A stretch of 64,000 nucleotides of DNA from Sphingomonadaceae bacterium (GTDB taxonomy: Bacteria > Pseudomonadota > Alphaproteobacteria > Sphingomonadales > Sphingomonadaceae), in the NCBI GenBank assembly GCA_030147805.1, contig JASBUR010000037.1:1-64000 (forward strand), in the 5' to 3' direction. A program made the position numbers and the translations under genes. Within the stretch, counting starts at the first letter, position 1. Every line of letters starts with the position of its first letter. The notes beneath the pieces are model-generated. The model saw nothing but the letters and a program-made list of their open reading frames with translations. It was not told where the DNA came from and did not search any database. Below are positions 8,217 to 17,396 of the stretch, piece by piece.

Positions 8217-9860
8217 TCAAAGCGCACCGGCAGCATTCGCCGGTTCGACGAGCTGCATCAGGGCCATTGCGAGGTCGATCTGGCGGAACGGCTTGTCGAG
8301 CCGCGGCAGGTCGGCGGCCTCGACCGCACTCCCCGTATAGCCGGTGATCAGCAATACCGGGGTGTCGGGCCGCAGGCTGCGCAGCCGTTTCGCCAGTTCA
8401 GCGCCGCTCATTCCGGGCATCTTGTAGTCGGTTACCAGGGCATCGATCGGCAGTCCGTCGGCGAGCCGGATCAGCGCCTCGCCGCCGCTCGCCGCCTCGA
8501 AGACCGTATGGCCGAGGTCGCGCAGCATCTCGGCGGTGCCGCTGCGGACGAGCTCCTCGTCGTCGACGAGGAGGAGCGTCATCGGCCGCCGCTCGCCGGG
8601 AACCGCCGGCGCGGCGGCCGGGTCCGGCCGGTCGGCGGCGTCGCCTGCCGCCGGCAGCCAGAGCTCGGCGTGCGTCCCCTCGCCGGGAATGCTCGACAGC
8701 CGGAACCCGCCGCCCATCTGCGCGGCGAGCCCGTGCACCATCGACAGGCCGAGACCGGTGCCCTTGCCCTGCTCCTTGGTCGAATAGAATGGCTCGACCG
8801 CGCGCGCGAGCGTCAGGCTGTCCATGCCGCAGCCGGTGTCGGTTACCGACAGGCGGACATAGATGCCGGGCGCGAATTGCGCAGGTTCGGATGCGCCGAC
8901 CGTCACCGTCTCGGCAGCGATCGTGACGCGGCCGCCATCGGGCATCGCGTCGCGCGAGTTGACGCAGAGGTTGAGGACGGCGAGTTCGAGCTGGTTCGGG
9001 TCGACGAGCGCCGGCGGCAGATCCGCCTGGCAGCGAACCCGAAGGTCGATCATCGGCCCCACCGAGCTGGCGACGAGGTCGCGCATCCCCTCGATCAGCG
9101 ACGTCAGGTCGACCGCCCGCGTCTGCAGCACCTGGCGGCGGGCGAAACCGAGCAGCCGCTGGACGAGCGTCTTGGCGCGCCCGGCCGACTGCAGCGCGTT
9201 GCCGATCAGCCGCGCGGCGCGCGGATCCTCGTCGGCGTAGCGACGCTGCATCAGGTCGAGCGCCGCGGTGATCGGGGTCAGCAGGTTGTTGAAGTCGTGC
9301 GCGACGCCGCCGGTCAGCTGGCCGATCGTCTCGAGCTTCTGCGCCTCGTGCAGCTGCGCCAGCGCCGCCTGCCGTTCGTCGGTCGCCGCCTCGACGCGAT
9401 CCTCGAGCGACGAGGACAGCTCGCGCAGCGCCTCCATCCGGGCGCGCGCCTCATATTGGCGCTGGCGGCCCCGCAGCGCGGCGCGCGCCACGCTGATCAG
9501 CGTCGTCGGATGGAAGGGCCGTTCGATGAAGGTGACGTTGCCGAGCGTCTCGAGGAAGCGGGCGGCGGCGGGGTTGCGTTCGAGGCCGCCGCGTTCGGTC
9601 AGCAGCACGAACGGAAAATCGGACCATTCGGGCTGGCTGCCGATCCAGCCGGCGAGCGGCCGCAGGTCGGCGGTGCGCAGCGCCTCCTCGGTAACCACCG
9701 CGAACGCCGCGCCGTCGGCAAGGCCGTCGACCAGGGCGACGAGGTCGCCGCAGATGAGCGTGGCGACCCCTGCCTCCGTGAACATGCCCGACGCCACCAG
9801 CGCGTCGCGGCCGCGCGGCGCCAGGACGAGCGCCCGTTCGGAGGAGCGGTGGTGCGTCAC
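8217..9860 (-). CDS. Histidine kinase with degenerate N-terminal receiver and C-terminal receiver
   Basis: The 547-residue protein has three parts. Residues 1-130 fold like a receiver but lack the acidic pair and phospho-acceptor Asp (the strand reads AFAVVTEEAL) and have ERPF where receivers have KPF, so it is a pseudo-receiver. Next come HisKA and HATPase (QLTGGVAHDFNNLL with His188; DPNQLELAVLNLCVNSRDAM; GKGTGLGLSMVHGL). The C-terminal receiver is normal (LLLVDDEELVR, LVTDYKMPGMSG, LDKPFR). No membrane segment is visible. Its GTG start at 9858-9860 overlaps the TGA of the KaiC-type gene, so the two are co-translated. The kinase core closely resembles that of the divergent hybrid kinase at 11590. 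Confidence 0.9.
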   Translation of the reverse strand: MTHHRSSERALVLAPRGRDALVASGMFTEAGVATLICGDLVALVDGLADGAAFAVVTEEALRTADLRPLAGWIGSQPEWSDFPFVLLTERGGLERNPAAARFLETLGNVTFIERPFHPTTLISVARAALRGRQRQYEARARMEALRELSSSLEDRVEAATDERQAALAQLHEAQKLETIGQLTGGVAHDFNNLLTPITAALDLMQRRYADEDPRAARLIGNALQSAGRAKTLVQRLLGFARRQVLQTRAVDLTSLIEGMRDLVASSVGPMIDLRVRCQADLPPALVDPNQLELAVLNLCVNSRDAMPDGGRVTIAAETVTVGASEPAQFAPGIYVRLSVTDTGCGMDSLTLARAVEPFYSTKEQGKGTGLGLSMVHGLAAQMGGGFRLSSIPGEGTHAELWLPAAGDAADRPDPAAAPAVPGERRPMTLLLVDDEELVRSGTAEMLRDLGHTVFEAASGGEALIRLADGLPIDALVTDYKMPGMSGAELAKRLRSLRPDTPVLLITGYTGSAVEAADLPRLDKPFRQIDLAMALMQLVEPANAAGAL

Positions 9861-11347
9861 ACCGGCTCGTCGGCCAGCAGCGGCGTGTCCTCGCCCATCA
9901 GCTCGGGCACGCCGCGCAGGACGCCCTGGAAGTTCTGCAGCGGTTCGCCGAGGCGGATGCCGTCGGCACCAATGCGATACTCGCGGATGGTGTCCTCGTG
10001 CGCGCCGGTGCGCTTCTTGACCACCGATACCGCGCGCCGCACGCGGCCGCGCGCCTCGAAATAGCGCAGCAGGATCACCGTGTCGGCGAGGTAGGTGACG
10101 TCGACCGGCGACTGCATGTCGCCGACGAGGCCGTGCTGCGCGACGGTCAGGAAGGTCGTGGCGCCGCGGCGGTTGAGATATTGCAGCAGTTCGTGGATGT
10201 GAAGGACGAGCGCGCGTTCGCCCGGCATCGCCGCCTGATAGCCGTTGAGGCTGTCGATCACGACCGTGCCGACGTCCTTGGCCTCGACGCATTCGCGTAC
10301 GCGCTCGGCGAATTCGCCCGGCGCCAGTTCGGCGGCGTCGACCTGCTCGACGATCATGTCGCCCGCCTCGACCATGGCGCGCACGTCGATACCGAGACCG
10401 AGCGCGCGGTCGAAGAACAGCCCGAGTTCCTCGTCGAACATGAAGAAGGCCGCGCGTTCTCCGCGGCGCACCGCCTCGGCGGCGAAGGTCAGCGTCATCA
10501 GCGACTTGCCGGTGCCGGCCGGACCGAGCACCAGCGTGCTCGAACCGCTTTCGACGCCACCGCCGAGCAGCGCATCCATCGCCGGATTGCCGGTCTGCTG
10601 GGCGACGCGCCGGAAGTCCTTGCGATGTTCGGCGGAGACCAGCCGCGGGAAGACCTGCGCGCCGCCCGTCTGGATCGCAAAGTCGTGATAGCCGCCGCGA
10701 AAGCGCCGGCCGCGATATTTGATCACCCGCATCCGCCGCCGCTCGGCGCCATAGTCGGGCGCCAGCTCCTCGAGCCGGACGACGCCGTGCGCGACGCTGT
10801 GCACGGTCTTGTCATGCTGTTCGGCGGTCAGGTCGTCGAGCATCAGCACCGTCGAGTTCTGGCGCGCGAAATAATGCTTCATCGCCAGAATCTGCCGGCG
10901 GTAGCGCAGCGAGCTCTGCGCGAGCAGCCGGATTTCCGACAGGCTGTCGAGTACGACGCGATCGGGTCGGTGCTTCTCGAACGCGTCGAAGATGCGGCGC
11001 GTCGTCTCGCCGAGCTCGAGATCGGACGAATAGAGCAGGCTCTGCTGCTGCTCGTCGTCGAGCAGGCTTTCGGGCGGCACCAGCTCGAACACCTCGATGT
11101 CGGCAAGATCCCAGCCGTGCGACGCGGCGCTCGCCCGCAGCTCGTCGTCGGTTTCGGACAGCGTGATGTAAAGGCCGCGTTCGCCAGCCGCGGCGCCGGT
11201 GCGCAGGAACTGCAGCGCGACGGTGGTCTTGCCGGTCCCCGGGCTCCCTTCGAGCAGGAACACGCGTCCGCGTGACAACCCCCCCGCCAGCACGTCGTCG
11301 AGGCCAACGATCCCCGTCTCGGCTTGTTCGGACATCGCGATCGTCAA
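9857..11347 (-). CDS. Tandem KaiC-type RecA-superfamily ATPase
   Basis: This protein of about 496 residues has two KaiC domains. Domain I has Walker A GSPGTGKTT (residues 34-42) and Walker B VVLDSL (131-136). Domain II has GPAGTGKS (275-282), the catalytic Glu pair in FFMFDEELGL (306-307), and Walker B VVIDSLNGY. Where cyanobacterial KaiC has its Ser-Thr autophosphorylation pair before a TDT motif, this protein has Thr-Tyr before LADT, so classical phosphorylation may differ. A TTG start at 11345-11347 is chosen because GGAGG lies five bases upstream; an ATG four codons inside (11333-11335) is the alternative. It overlaps the pseudo-receiver kinase and diverges from the multi-PAS kinase, suggesting a signalling rather than a DNA repair role. 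Confidence 0.9.
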   Translation of the reverse strand: MTIAMSEQAETGIVGLDDVLAGGLSRGRVFLLEGSPGTGKTTVALQFLRTGAAAGERGLYITLSETDDELRASAASHGWDLADIEVFELVPPESLLDDEQQQSLLYSSDLELGETTRRIFDAFEKHRPDRVVLDSLSEIRLLAQSSLRYRRQILAMKHYFARQNSTVLMLDDLTAEQHDKTVHSVAHGVVRLEELAPDYGAERRRMRVIKYRGRRFRGGYHDFAIQTGGAQVFPRLVSAEHRKDFRRVAQQTGNPAMDALLGGGVESGSSTLVLGPAGTGKSLMTLTFAAEAVRRGERAAFFMFDEELGLFFDRALGLGIDVRAMVEAGDMIVEQVDAAELAPGEFAERVRECVEAKDVGTVVIDSLNGYQAAMPGERALVLHIHELLQYLNRRGATTFLTVAQHGLVGDMQSPVDVTYLADTVILLRYFEARGRVRRAVSVVKKRTGAHEDTIREYRIGADGIRLGEPLQNFQGVLRGVPELMGEDTPLLADEPV

Positions 11348-11589
11348 CCGGTCCTCCAACCTCTGCTTCGTTCGTCCATGCGCGGACGCCTTCCAACCCC
11401 GTTCAACAGCTGCGGCGCGATCCGGTTGCTTCGCCGCTGCAACAAAGGTCGGTTCCCCGGCGGATCGAAGCCGTCGCCCTTTCCAGGGCCGGGCGGTCCG
11501 CGGGACGGCGGCTCTTTACGGCGGCGCTCGGGGCGCGCTATGCCAGCCGCAGGCGCAGACCGGGCGGGGGCTTCGGGAGTGCTCGGGTA

Positions 11590-14500
11590 GTGACGGTCGA
11601 TTTTTCTGCGCCGGCGGCATGCTTGCCCGCGCATCTCGGGTTCCTCAACGGCGGCGGCGCGTGCGGCGCGCTGATCGCCACGCGCGACTGGTCGACGACC
11701 TCGCTCGGGCCGATCGAGGCGTGGCCGCAGAGCCTGAAGACCGCAACCTCGATCCTGCTGCGCTCGCCCGTGCCGATCGTCATGCTGTGGAACGACGACG
11801 GCGTCATGCTCTACAACGACGCCTATTCGGCGTTCGCCGGCCGGCGGCATCCGCAGCTGCTGGGCTCGAAGGTCCGCGAGGGCTGGCCCGAGGTCGCCGA
11901 CTTCAACGACAATGTCATGAAGGTCGGCCTCGCCGGCGGGACGCTCCACTACAAGGACCAGGAGCTGACGCTCGACCGCCACGGCTCGCCGCAGCCGGCG
12001 TGGATGGACCTCGATTATTCGCCGGTGCTCGGCGAGGACGGCAAACCCGCCGGCGTGCTGGCGATCGTCGTCGAGACGACCGAGCGGGTGCTCGCCGACC
12101 GCCGGCTCAAGGCGGACCGCGAGCGGCTGGCGGTGATGTTCGAACAGGCGCCCGGCTTCATGGCGATGCTGCGCGGCCCCGAACATCGCTTCGAGCTCGC
12201 CAACCCGGCCTATGAGCGGCTGATCGGGCGAAGCGGGCTGACCGGCAAGACCGCGCAGGAGGTGCTGCCCGAGGTTGCCGCGCAGGGCTATATCGAGCTG
12301 CTCGACCGGGTGTTCGCGAGCGGCGAGACCTTCACCTCCTCGGCGTCGCCGATCACGATCCAGATGCCCGACGGCAGCCTCAGCGAACGTTTCCTCGATT
12401 TCGTCTATCAGCCGATCACCGAGGCGGGCGAGGTCGTCGGCATCTTCGTCGAGGGCTATGACGTCACCGCGGCGCAGCGCGACGCCGCCGAGCGCGACCG
12501 GGCACAGGCAGCGCTCCGGCGCAGCGAGTTCGAGCTTCAGCAGCTGGCCGATGCGCTGCCGGCGCTGGTGTCGTACATGACGATCGACGACGCGGGCGAC
12601 GCGCGGTACGAATTCGTCAACCGCTTCTACGAAAGCTGGTTCGCGCAGCCGCGCGCGAGCTTTCTGGGGAAGCGCGTGCGCGACGTCGTCGGCGACGCCG
12701 CCTATGCCGGCGTCGAGGCGCACCTCGAGCGCGCCAAGCGGGGCGCACGGCTCAGCTTCGAACAGTTCATGCCCTATCGCGAAGATGACAACCGCTGGGT
12801 CGCGGTCGACTATGTGCCGCGGCTGAACGGCGCCGGTCGCGTCGAGGGCGTCTATGCGCTCGTTCACGACATCAGCGAGGTCAAGCGCGTCGAGCGCGAA
12901 TTGCGCGAAGCCTCGGAGCGCGTCCAGCTCGCGCTCGATGCCGGCGCGATCGTCGGGACCTGGGTCTGGGACGTGCCGGCCGACCGCGTTACCGCCGACG
13001 AGCGCTTCGCGCACTCGTTCGGTCTGCCCGTCGAGCAGTGCCGCGTCGGGCTCACGGTCGACCAGGTGATGGCGTCGATCCATCCGGACGACCATGAGCG
13101 GGTCGCGCGGCAGATATCGCGGGCGCTCGATGCCGGCGGCCCCTTCATGTGCCAGTACCGCGTGCTCAACGCCGACGGATCCTTCCGCTGGGTCGAGGCG
13201 AACGGGCGCGCCGAGCTCGCCGCCGACGGCCGTCCGCTGCGCTTTCCCGGCGTCGTCCTCGACATCGAGGAACGACGGGCGGTCGCCGCCGAACGCGACC
13301 AGGCGCTCGATCTGCTGCGGACCTTCACCGAAGCGGTGCCCGGCGTCGTCTACGCCAAGGATCGCGCCGGCCGGCTGCTGATCGGCAACCGCGGCACCAC
13401 CGAGCTCATCGGCCGGCCGCCCGAACAGTATATCGGCCGCACCGATGCCGAGTTTCTCGACGACCGCGATCAGGCCGCTGCGGTGATGGCGAACGACCGC
13501 CGCATCATGGAGACCGGCGTCGCCGAGCAGGTCGAGGAAGAGATCACGCTCGCCGACGGCCACCGCACCGTCTGGCTGTCGACCAAGGCGCCGCTGCGCG
13601 ACGCGACGGGCGGGGTCATCGGCCTGATCGGCTCGTCGGTCGACATCACCGCGCGCCGCGTCGCCGAGGAGGCGCTCCAGGCGAGCCGCGCCGAGCTGCA
13701 CCGGCTCAACGAGACGCTCGAACAGCGGGTGGCCGCGGCGATGGCCGAACGCGAGCAGGCGCAGGAAGCGCTCCGCCAAAGCCAGAAGCTCGAAAGCATG
13801 GGACAGCTGACCGGCGGCGTCGCGCATGACTTCAACAATCTGCTCACGCCGATCGTCGGGTCGCTCGACATGTTGCAGCGCCGTGGCGTCGGCGGCGAAC
13901 GCGAACAGCGGCTGATCGGCGGCGCCCTCCTGTCCGCCGAGCGCGCCAAGACGCTGGTGCAACGGCTGCTGGCGTTCGCGCGCCGCCAGCCGCTGCAGCC
14001 TGCGGCGATCGACGTGCCGTCGCTGGTCGACGGCATGGCCGATCTGATCGCCGCCACCTCGGGGCCGCAGGTCAAGGTGGTGGTCGATACCGAGCCTGGG
14101 CTGCCGCCGGCGAGTGCCGATCCGAACCAGCTCGAAATGGCGCTGCTCAACCTCGGGGTGAACGCGCGCGACGCGATGGAGAATGGCGGAACGCTTCGGA
14201 TCAGCGTCGGGCAGGAAGCGATTGGGCCCGATCACCGCTCGGGGTTGCGCAGCGGCGACTATATCCTGCTGTCGGTGGCCGACACCGGCGTCGGCATGGA
14301 CGAGGCAACGCTGGCCCGCGCCGTCGAGCCCTTCTTCTCGACCAAGGGCGTCGGCAAGGGCACCGGGCTCGGCCTGTCGATGGTTCACGGCCTCGCCTCG
14401 CAGCTCGGCGGGGCGCTGACGATCAGCAGCCGGCGCGGCGTCGGCACCAACGTCGAACTGTGGCTGCCGGTCAGCGACCGGCCAGTCGCGTCGCTGGCGT

Positions 14501-14871
14501 CGCGGACGGCGGCGCCGGCGACGGCGCGCGCCGGCAAGGTGCTGCTGGTCGACGACGAGGAGATCGTCCGCACCTCGACCGCCGACATGCTGTGCGACCT
14601 GGGCTATGAGGTGATCGAGGCGGCCTCGGCGGAGGCGGCACTGGCGCGCATCGCGGCGGGGCTGGCGCCCGACCTGCTGATCACCGACCATCTGATGCCG
14701 GGGATGACCGGCACCGAGCTCGTCCGCCGGCTGCGCGTCGAGCGCCCCGGCCTGCCGGCGCTGCTCGTCTCGGGTTATGCGGAGGTCGAGGACCTGGCGC
14801 CCGACCTGCCACGGCTCGCCAAGCCGTTCCGCCAGGCCGACCTCGCGGCGAGCATCGCTTCGCTCGGCTGA
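11590..14871 (+). CDS. Soluble multi-PAS hybrid histidine kinase with C-terminal receiver
   Basis: The product is about 1093 residues with no membrane helices. It starts with a domain of the type ATRDWSTTSLGPIEAWPQSL, followed by PAS modules around residues 180-310, 315-435, 445-560 and 570-690. A coiled coil and HisKA follow (QLTGGVAHDFNNLL, His746), then HATPase (GKGTGLGLSMVHGL) and a receiver with acceptor Asp1033 (LLITDHLMPGMTG) and LAKPFR. The GTG at 11590 begins the recognisable domain; the frame remains open upstream to 11272 but that part overlaps the divergent KaiC gene and has no domain features. The kinase core is strikingly like the one at 8217-9860, so they probably arose by duplication. 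Confidence 0.9.
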   Translation: MTVDFSAPAACLPAHLGFLNGGGACGALIATRDWSTTSLGPIEAWPQSLKTATSILLRSPVPIVMLWNDDGVMLYNDAYSAFAGRRHPQLLGSKVREGWPEVADFNDNVMKVGLAGGTLHYKDQELTLDRHGSPQPAWMDLDYSPVLGEDGKPAGVLAIVVETTERVLADRRLKADRERLAVMFEQAPGFMAMLRGPEHRFELANPAYERLIGRSGLTGKTAQEVLPEVAAQGYIELLDRVFASGETFTSSASPITIQMPDGSLSERFLDFVYQPITEAGEVVGIFVEGYDVTAAQRDAAERDRAQAALRRSEFELQQLADALPALVSYMTIDDAGDARYEFVNRFYESWFAQPRASFLGKRVRDVVGDAAYAGVEAHLERAKRGARLSFEQFMPYREDDNRWVAVDYVPRLNGAGRVEGVYALVHDISEVKRVERELREASERVQLALDAGAIVGTWVWDVPADRVTADERFAHSFGLPVEQCRVGLTVDQVMASIHPDDHERVARQISRALDAGGPFMCQYRVLNADGSFRWVEANGRAELAADGRPLRFPGVVLDIEERRAVAAERDQALDLLRTFTEAVPGVVYAKDRAGRLLIGNRGTTELIGRPPEQYIGRTDAEFLDDRDQAAAVMANDRRIMETGVAEQVEEEITLADGHRTVWLSTKAPLRDATGGVIGLIGSSVDITARRVAEEALQASRAELHRLNETLEQRVAAAMAEREQAQEALRQSQKLESMGQLTGGVAHDFNNLLTPIVGSLDMLQRRGVGGEREQRLIGGALLSAERAKTLVQRLLAFARRQPLQPAAIDVPSLVDGMADLIAATSGPQVKVVVDTEPGLPPASADPNQLEMALLNLGVNARDAMENGGTLRISVGQEAIGPDHRSGLRSGDYILLSVADTGVGMDEATLARAVEPFFSTKGVGKGTGLGLSMVHGLASQLGGALTISSRRGVGTNVELWLPVSDRPVASLASRTAAPATARAGKVLLVDDEEIVRTSTADMLCDLGYEVIEAASAEAALARIAAGLAPDLLITDHLMPGMTGTELVRRLRVERPGLPALLVSGYAEVEDLAPDLPRLAKPFRQADLAASIASLG

Positions 14872-15180
14872 GCCCGGGGGGCAGCACGCCGGCCGCGCAA
14901 TCCGCGGGTTCGCTGCTGCCGGGAGGAATGAGCAATTGCTCGCTTTCGGCGCGGAAGAGCGGCGTCGCCGGCTGCGCCCCAGGCGTTGCCCTCGCTTGGC
15001 TTCCGCTCCCCCACCCATCGTGGTAACCGGTCTGCACCGGGCGCCGCATCGGCGGCCCGAGAGCGGAAGCGTCGGAATTGCCTCCACGCAAGCGCCCAAC
15101 ACGCACCGAGAGTCGATCTCTCGAACCAACCCGACAGTCCGGCAGCTACGCATGGCTGCCGCGAAGCCAGGACGAGGCGC
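14872..15180 (+). other. 309-bp gap between hybrid kinase and Crp/Fnr gene
   Basis: I see no convincing gene here. A very short frame, ATG at 15152 to TGA at 15182-15184 (MAAAKPGRGA), ends in an ATGA overlap with the start of the Crp/Fnr gene, but it has no supporting ribosome-binding site. No clean terminator or operator dyad was recognised. Confidence 0.4.
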
Positions 15181-15894
15181 ATGACGCTACGACAGCAGGA
15201 CGTCCGCAACCGCTTGCTGCGAGCGCTGAGCGCCGACGATTTCGCGCGCCTGGCGCCGCATCTCGTACCGGTCCCGCTGCCCAAGCATGCGGTGCTGTAC
15301 GATTTCGGCAATTCGATCCCGTTCGTCTGGTTCCTGGAGGACGGCCTCGGGTCGGTGATCGCGCGGCTGCCCGACGGCGAGGCGGCCGAGATCGGCCTCT
15401 ATGGCTTCGAAGGTCTCGCGGCGATCCCGGCGGTGCTCGGCGATACGGTCGCCGAGAATCACCTGACGATGCAGATCGGCGGGTACGGCTTTCGCATCGA
15501 CGCCGCCGAACTTCGCGCCGCGATGCGCGAGCGCGCCGACCTCCAGCGCCTGCTGCTGCGCTACGTCCAATATTTCATCGTGCAGGTCGGTCAGACCGCG
15601 GTGTCGAACGCCCGGTCCAGCGTCGAGGCACGCCTCGCGCGCTGGCTGCTGATGGGCCATGACCGTGTCGATGGCGACGAGGTACCGCTGACGCACGAAT
15701 ATCTGGCGATCATGCTGGCGGTGCGGCGCTCGAGCGTGACGGTGGCGATCCACGAGCTCGAGGGGCGCGGCTTCATCCGCGGTCGCCGCGGCTCGATCCT
15801 GATCCGCGACCGCGCCGCGCTCGAGGCGTTCGCCGCCCACATCTACGGCATTCCGGAGGCGGCCTTCGAGCGGCTGATCGGCTGGGGCGGCTAG
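15181..15894 (+). CDS. Crp/Fnr-family transcription regulator
   Basis: The 237-residue protein has an N-terminal cyclic-nucleotide-binding-like barrel (LPKHAVLYDFGNSIPFVWFLEDGL, then EIGLYGFEGLAAIPAVLG). A long dimerisation helix and a C-terminal winged helix follow (LAIMLAVRRSSVTVAIHEL, then GRGFIRGRRGSILI). It lacks the N-terminal cysteines of an Fnr iron-sulfur cluster and the ligand is not evident. This subgroup is common next to sensor kinases in alphaproteobacteria. The ATG at 15181 is the first start that includes the whole sensor barrel. Its TAG shares the tetranucleotide CTAG at 15891-15894 with the converging MFS gene. Confidence 0.9.
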   Translation: MTLRQQDVRNRLLRALSADDFARLAPHLVPVPLPKHAVLYDFGNSIPFVWFLEDGLGSVIARLPDGEAAEIGLYGFEGLAAIPAVLGDTVAENHLTMQIGGYGFRIDAAELRAAMRERADLQRLLLRYVQYFIVQVGQTAVSNARSSVEARLARWLLMGHDRVDGDEVPLTHEYLAIMLAVRRSSVTVAIHELEGRGFIRGRRGSILIRDRAALEAFAAHIYGIPEAAFERLIGWGG

Positions 15895-17093
15895 CGGCGC
15901 CCCAGCCGCGGCGCGAGCAGGTAGAGCCCGCCCGCGAGCGCCAGCACGCCGGCCGCCAGCCCCAGCGCGACGTCGTAGCCGCCGGTCGCCGCGAACAGCC
16001 GCCCGAAACCGACGATTCCGGCCGCGGTGCCGAGCAGCGAGGCGGTGAACAGCGCGCCGTAGATCGCCCCGTAGCCGCTGCGCCCGAACAGCCGCGCCAC
16101 GAAATAACCGAGGACGTCGGTCTCCGCGCCCTGCAGCAGCCCGACCAGCAGCAGCCCCGCCGCCGCGAGGCCGAGCGGCACCGACGAGAGCAGCAGCAGG
16201 CAGCCGATCGCGCCCGCGAGCGTCACCGCGGCGGCGACATGCCTGGGACTGAGCCGGTCGAACAGCCAGCCGACGCCGAGGCGCCCGGCGAGGATCGCGC
16301 CCGCGAACAGCGCGAGATAGCCCGCGGCGGCCTCGGCGCTCAGTCCCTTGTCGATCAGCAGCGGCACGAGCTGGGTGAGGACGCCCGCCGCCGGCGCGTT
16401 GACCAGGAACATGATCGCCGCGAGCAGCCAGAACGCCGGCCGCCGCAGCGCGGGGCGCAGCCCGTCGGCCGGCGCAGCGAGCGGCGGATGCGGCTCGATC
16501 CGCGGCGGCGGCTCGCGCACGCCGAGCCGCACGATCGGCAGCCCGACGAGCGCGGTGATCGCCGCCAGCGCCAGATAGCCGCCGCGGATCCCGTGCTCGG
16601 CGATGACCGCGGCGACCAGCGGCGACAGCAGCAGCGTCGCGATCGACAGCCCCGACGACATCACGCCCAGCGCCAGCCCGCGCCCCTGGTCGAACCAGCC
16701 GTTGACCGCGCGCGAATAGACGAGGCCGGTGCAGCCGGGCGCGGCGATGCCGATCACCGCGATCCCCGCCATGAACTGCCAGATCGCGCCGGTCATCATC
16801 GACAGCGCGACATGCGTCGCCGCGACGACGAGGATACACAGCGTCGCGACGCGACGGACGCCGTAGCCGTCGGCGATGCGCCCGACGACCGGCGCCGCCA
16901 GCGCGCCGAGCAGCCCGAGCGCGGCGGCGCTGCCGATCTCGCCGCGATCCCAGCCGAAGGCCGCCTCGAGCGGGGCGACGAACAGGCTCGACAGATATTG
17001 GTAGAGGCCGGCGCCGGTGCCGACGCCGACCGCCGAGGCGGCCACCACGCGCCATCCGCGCCGCCACTCGTCGCGCGCGCCGACGGGGTTCAT
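15891..17093 (-). CDS. MFS transporter (monocarboxylate/OFA-like)
   Basis: The product is 400 residues with twelve predicted membrane helices. Loop motifs such as GRIADGYGVRRVATL (after helix 2) and GRLGVGWLFDRLSPRHV (second half) fit the major facilitator superfamily, closest by eye to the oxalate/formate antiporter-like or monocarboxylate group. The substrate cannot be inferred. The ATG at 17091-17093 starts just before the first helix (WRVVAASAVGVGTGAGLYQY). It converges on and overlaps the Crp/Fnr gene by four bases. Confidence 0.85.
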   Translation of the reverse strand: MNPVGARDEWRRGWRVVAASAVGVGTGAGLYQYLSSLFVAPLEAAFGWDRGEIGSAAALGLLGALAAPVVGRIADGYGVRRVATLCILVVAATHVALSMMTGAIWQFMAGIAVIGIAAPGCTGLVYSRAVNGWFDQGRGLALGVMSSGLSIATLLLSPLVAAVIAEHGIRGGYLALAAITALVGLPIVRLGVREPPPRIEPHPPLAAPADGLRPALRRPAFWLLAAIMFLVNAPAAGVLTQLVPLLIDKGLSAEAAAGYLALFAGAILAGRLGVGWLFDRLSPRHVAAAVTLAGAIGCLLLLSSVPLGLAAAGLLLVGLLQGAETDVLGYFVARLFGRSGYGAIYGALFTASLLGTAAGIVGFGRLFAATGGYDVALGLAAGVLALAGGLYLLAPRLGRR

Positions 17094-17349
17094 GCGCCGC
17101 GGCGCGGCGGCGCCGCGCCGCCGCGATCGACGGAGCGGGGACGACGTCCCACAGCCTGCAGCGCGAACGCTGCGGTCAGCATGGCCACCAGACGCGATCC
17201 TCCCCACCGGCAATCAACCACGGCGGTCGTCGGCTGTCGAGCCGGGCGCGTCGCGTCGATACGCGACTGTCGATCAGGCTTACAAAATGCGCGCGCGAGA
17301 CGCCGTGCGCCGCATCGGCGCGCGCCGGAAATCCGCCATTTCCTCGATC

Positions 17350-17365
17350 TGGCACGGGCCGTGCT
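17350..17365 (+). promoter_or_regulatory. Sigma-54 (-24/-12) promoter of the glycine-rich PEP-CTERM gene
   Basis: TGGCACG at 17350-17356 is followed by GC at 17363-17364, the exact -24/-12 spacing of an RpoN promoter. The predicted start site is about 17376. A dyad GGAAAT-N5-ATTTCC lies just upstream (17327-17343). PEP-CTERM genes in proteobacteria are known to share a sigma-54-containing upstream site linked with the PrsK/PrsR two-component pair. Confidence 0.85.
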
Positions 17366-17380
17366 TCTCGCGCCCCATCT

Positions 17381-17390
17381 GTCGGGGGAC
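17381..17390 (+). promoter_or_regulatory. PEP-CTERM leader motif GTCGGGGGAC
   Basis: The decamer GTCGGGGGAC lies a few bases after the predicted sigma-54 start site. The same ten bases occur at the same place relative to the promoter in the two other PEP-CTERM genes of the window (47291-47300 and 48283-48292, minus strand). Here it is seven bases from the ATG and could act as a ribosome-binding site; in the other two it is more than 30 bases away, so a conserved regulatory role is more likely. Confidence 0.6.
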
Positions 17391-17396
17391 CCTATA

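Noticed and set aside
11344-15153. Very long open frame antisense to the hybrid kinase and its downstream gap
   Set aside because: It is a product of high GC content and strong third-position bias. The translation is Arg/Ala/Asp-rich without domains, while the plus strand encodes clear PAS, kinase and receiver modules.
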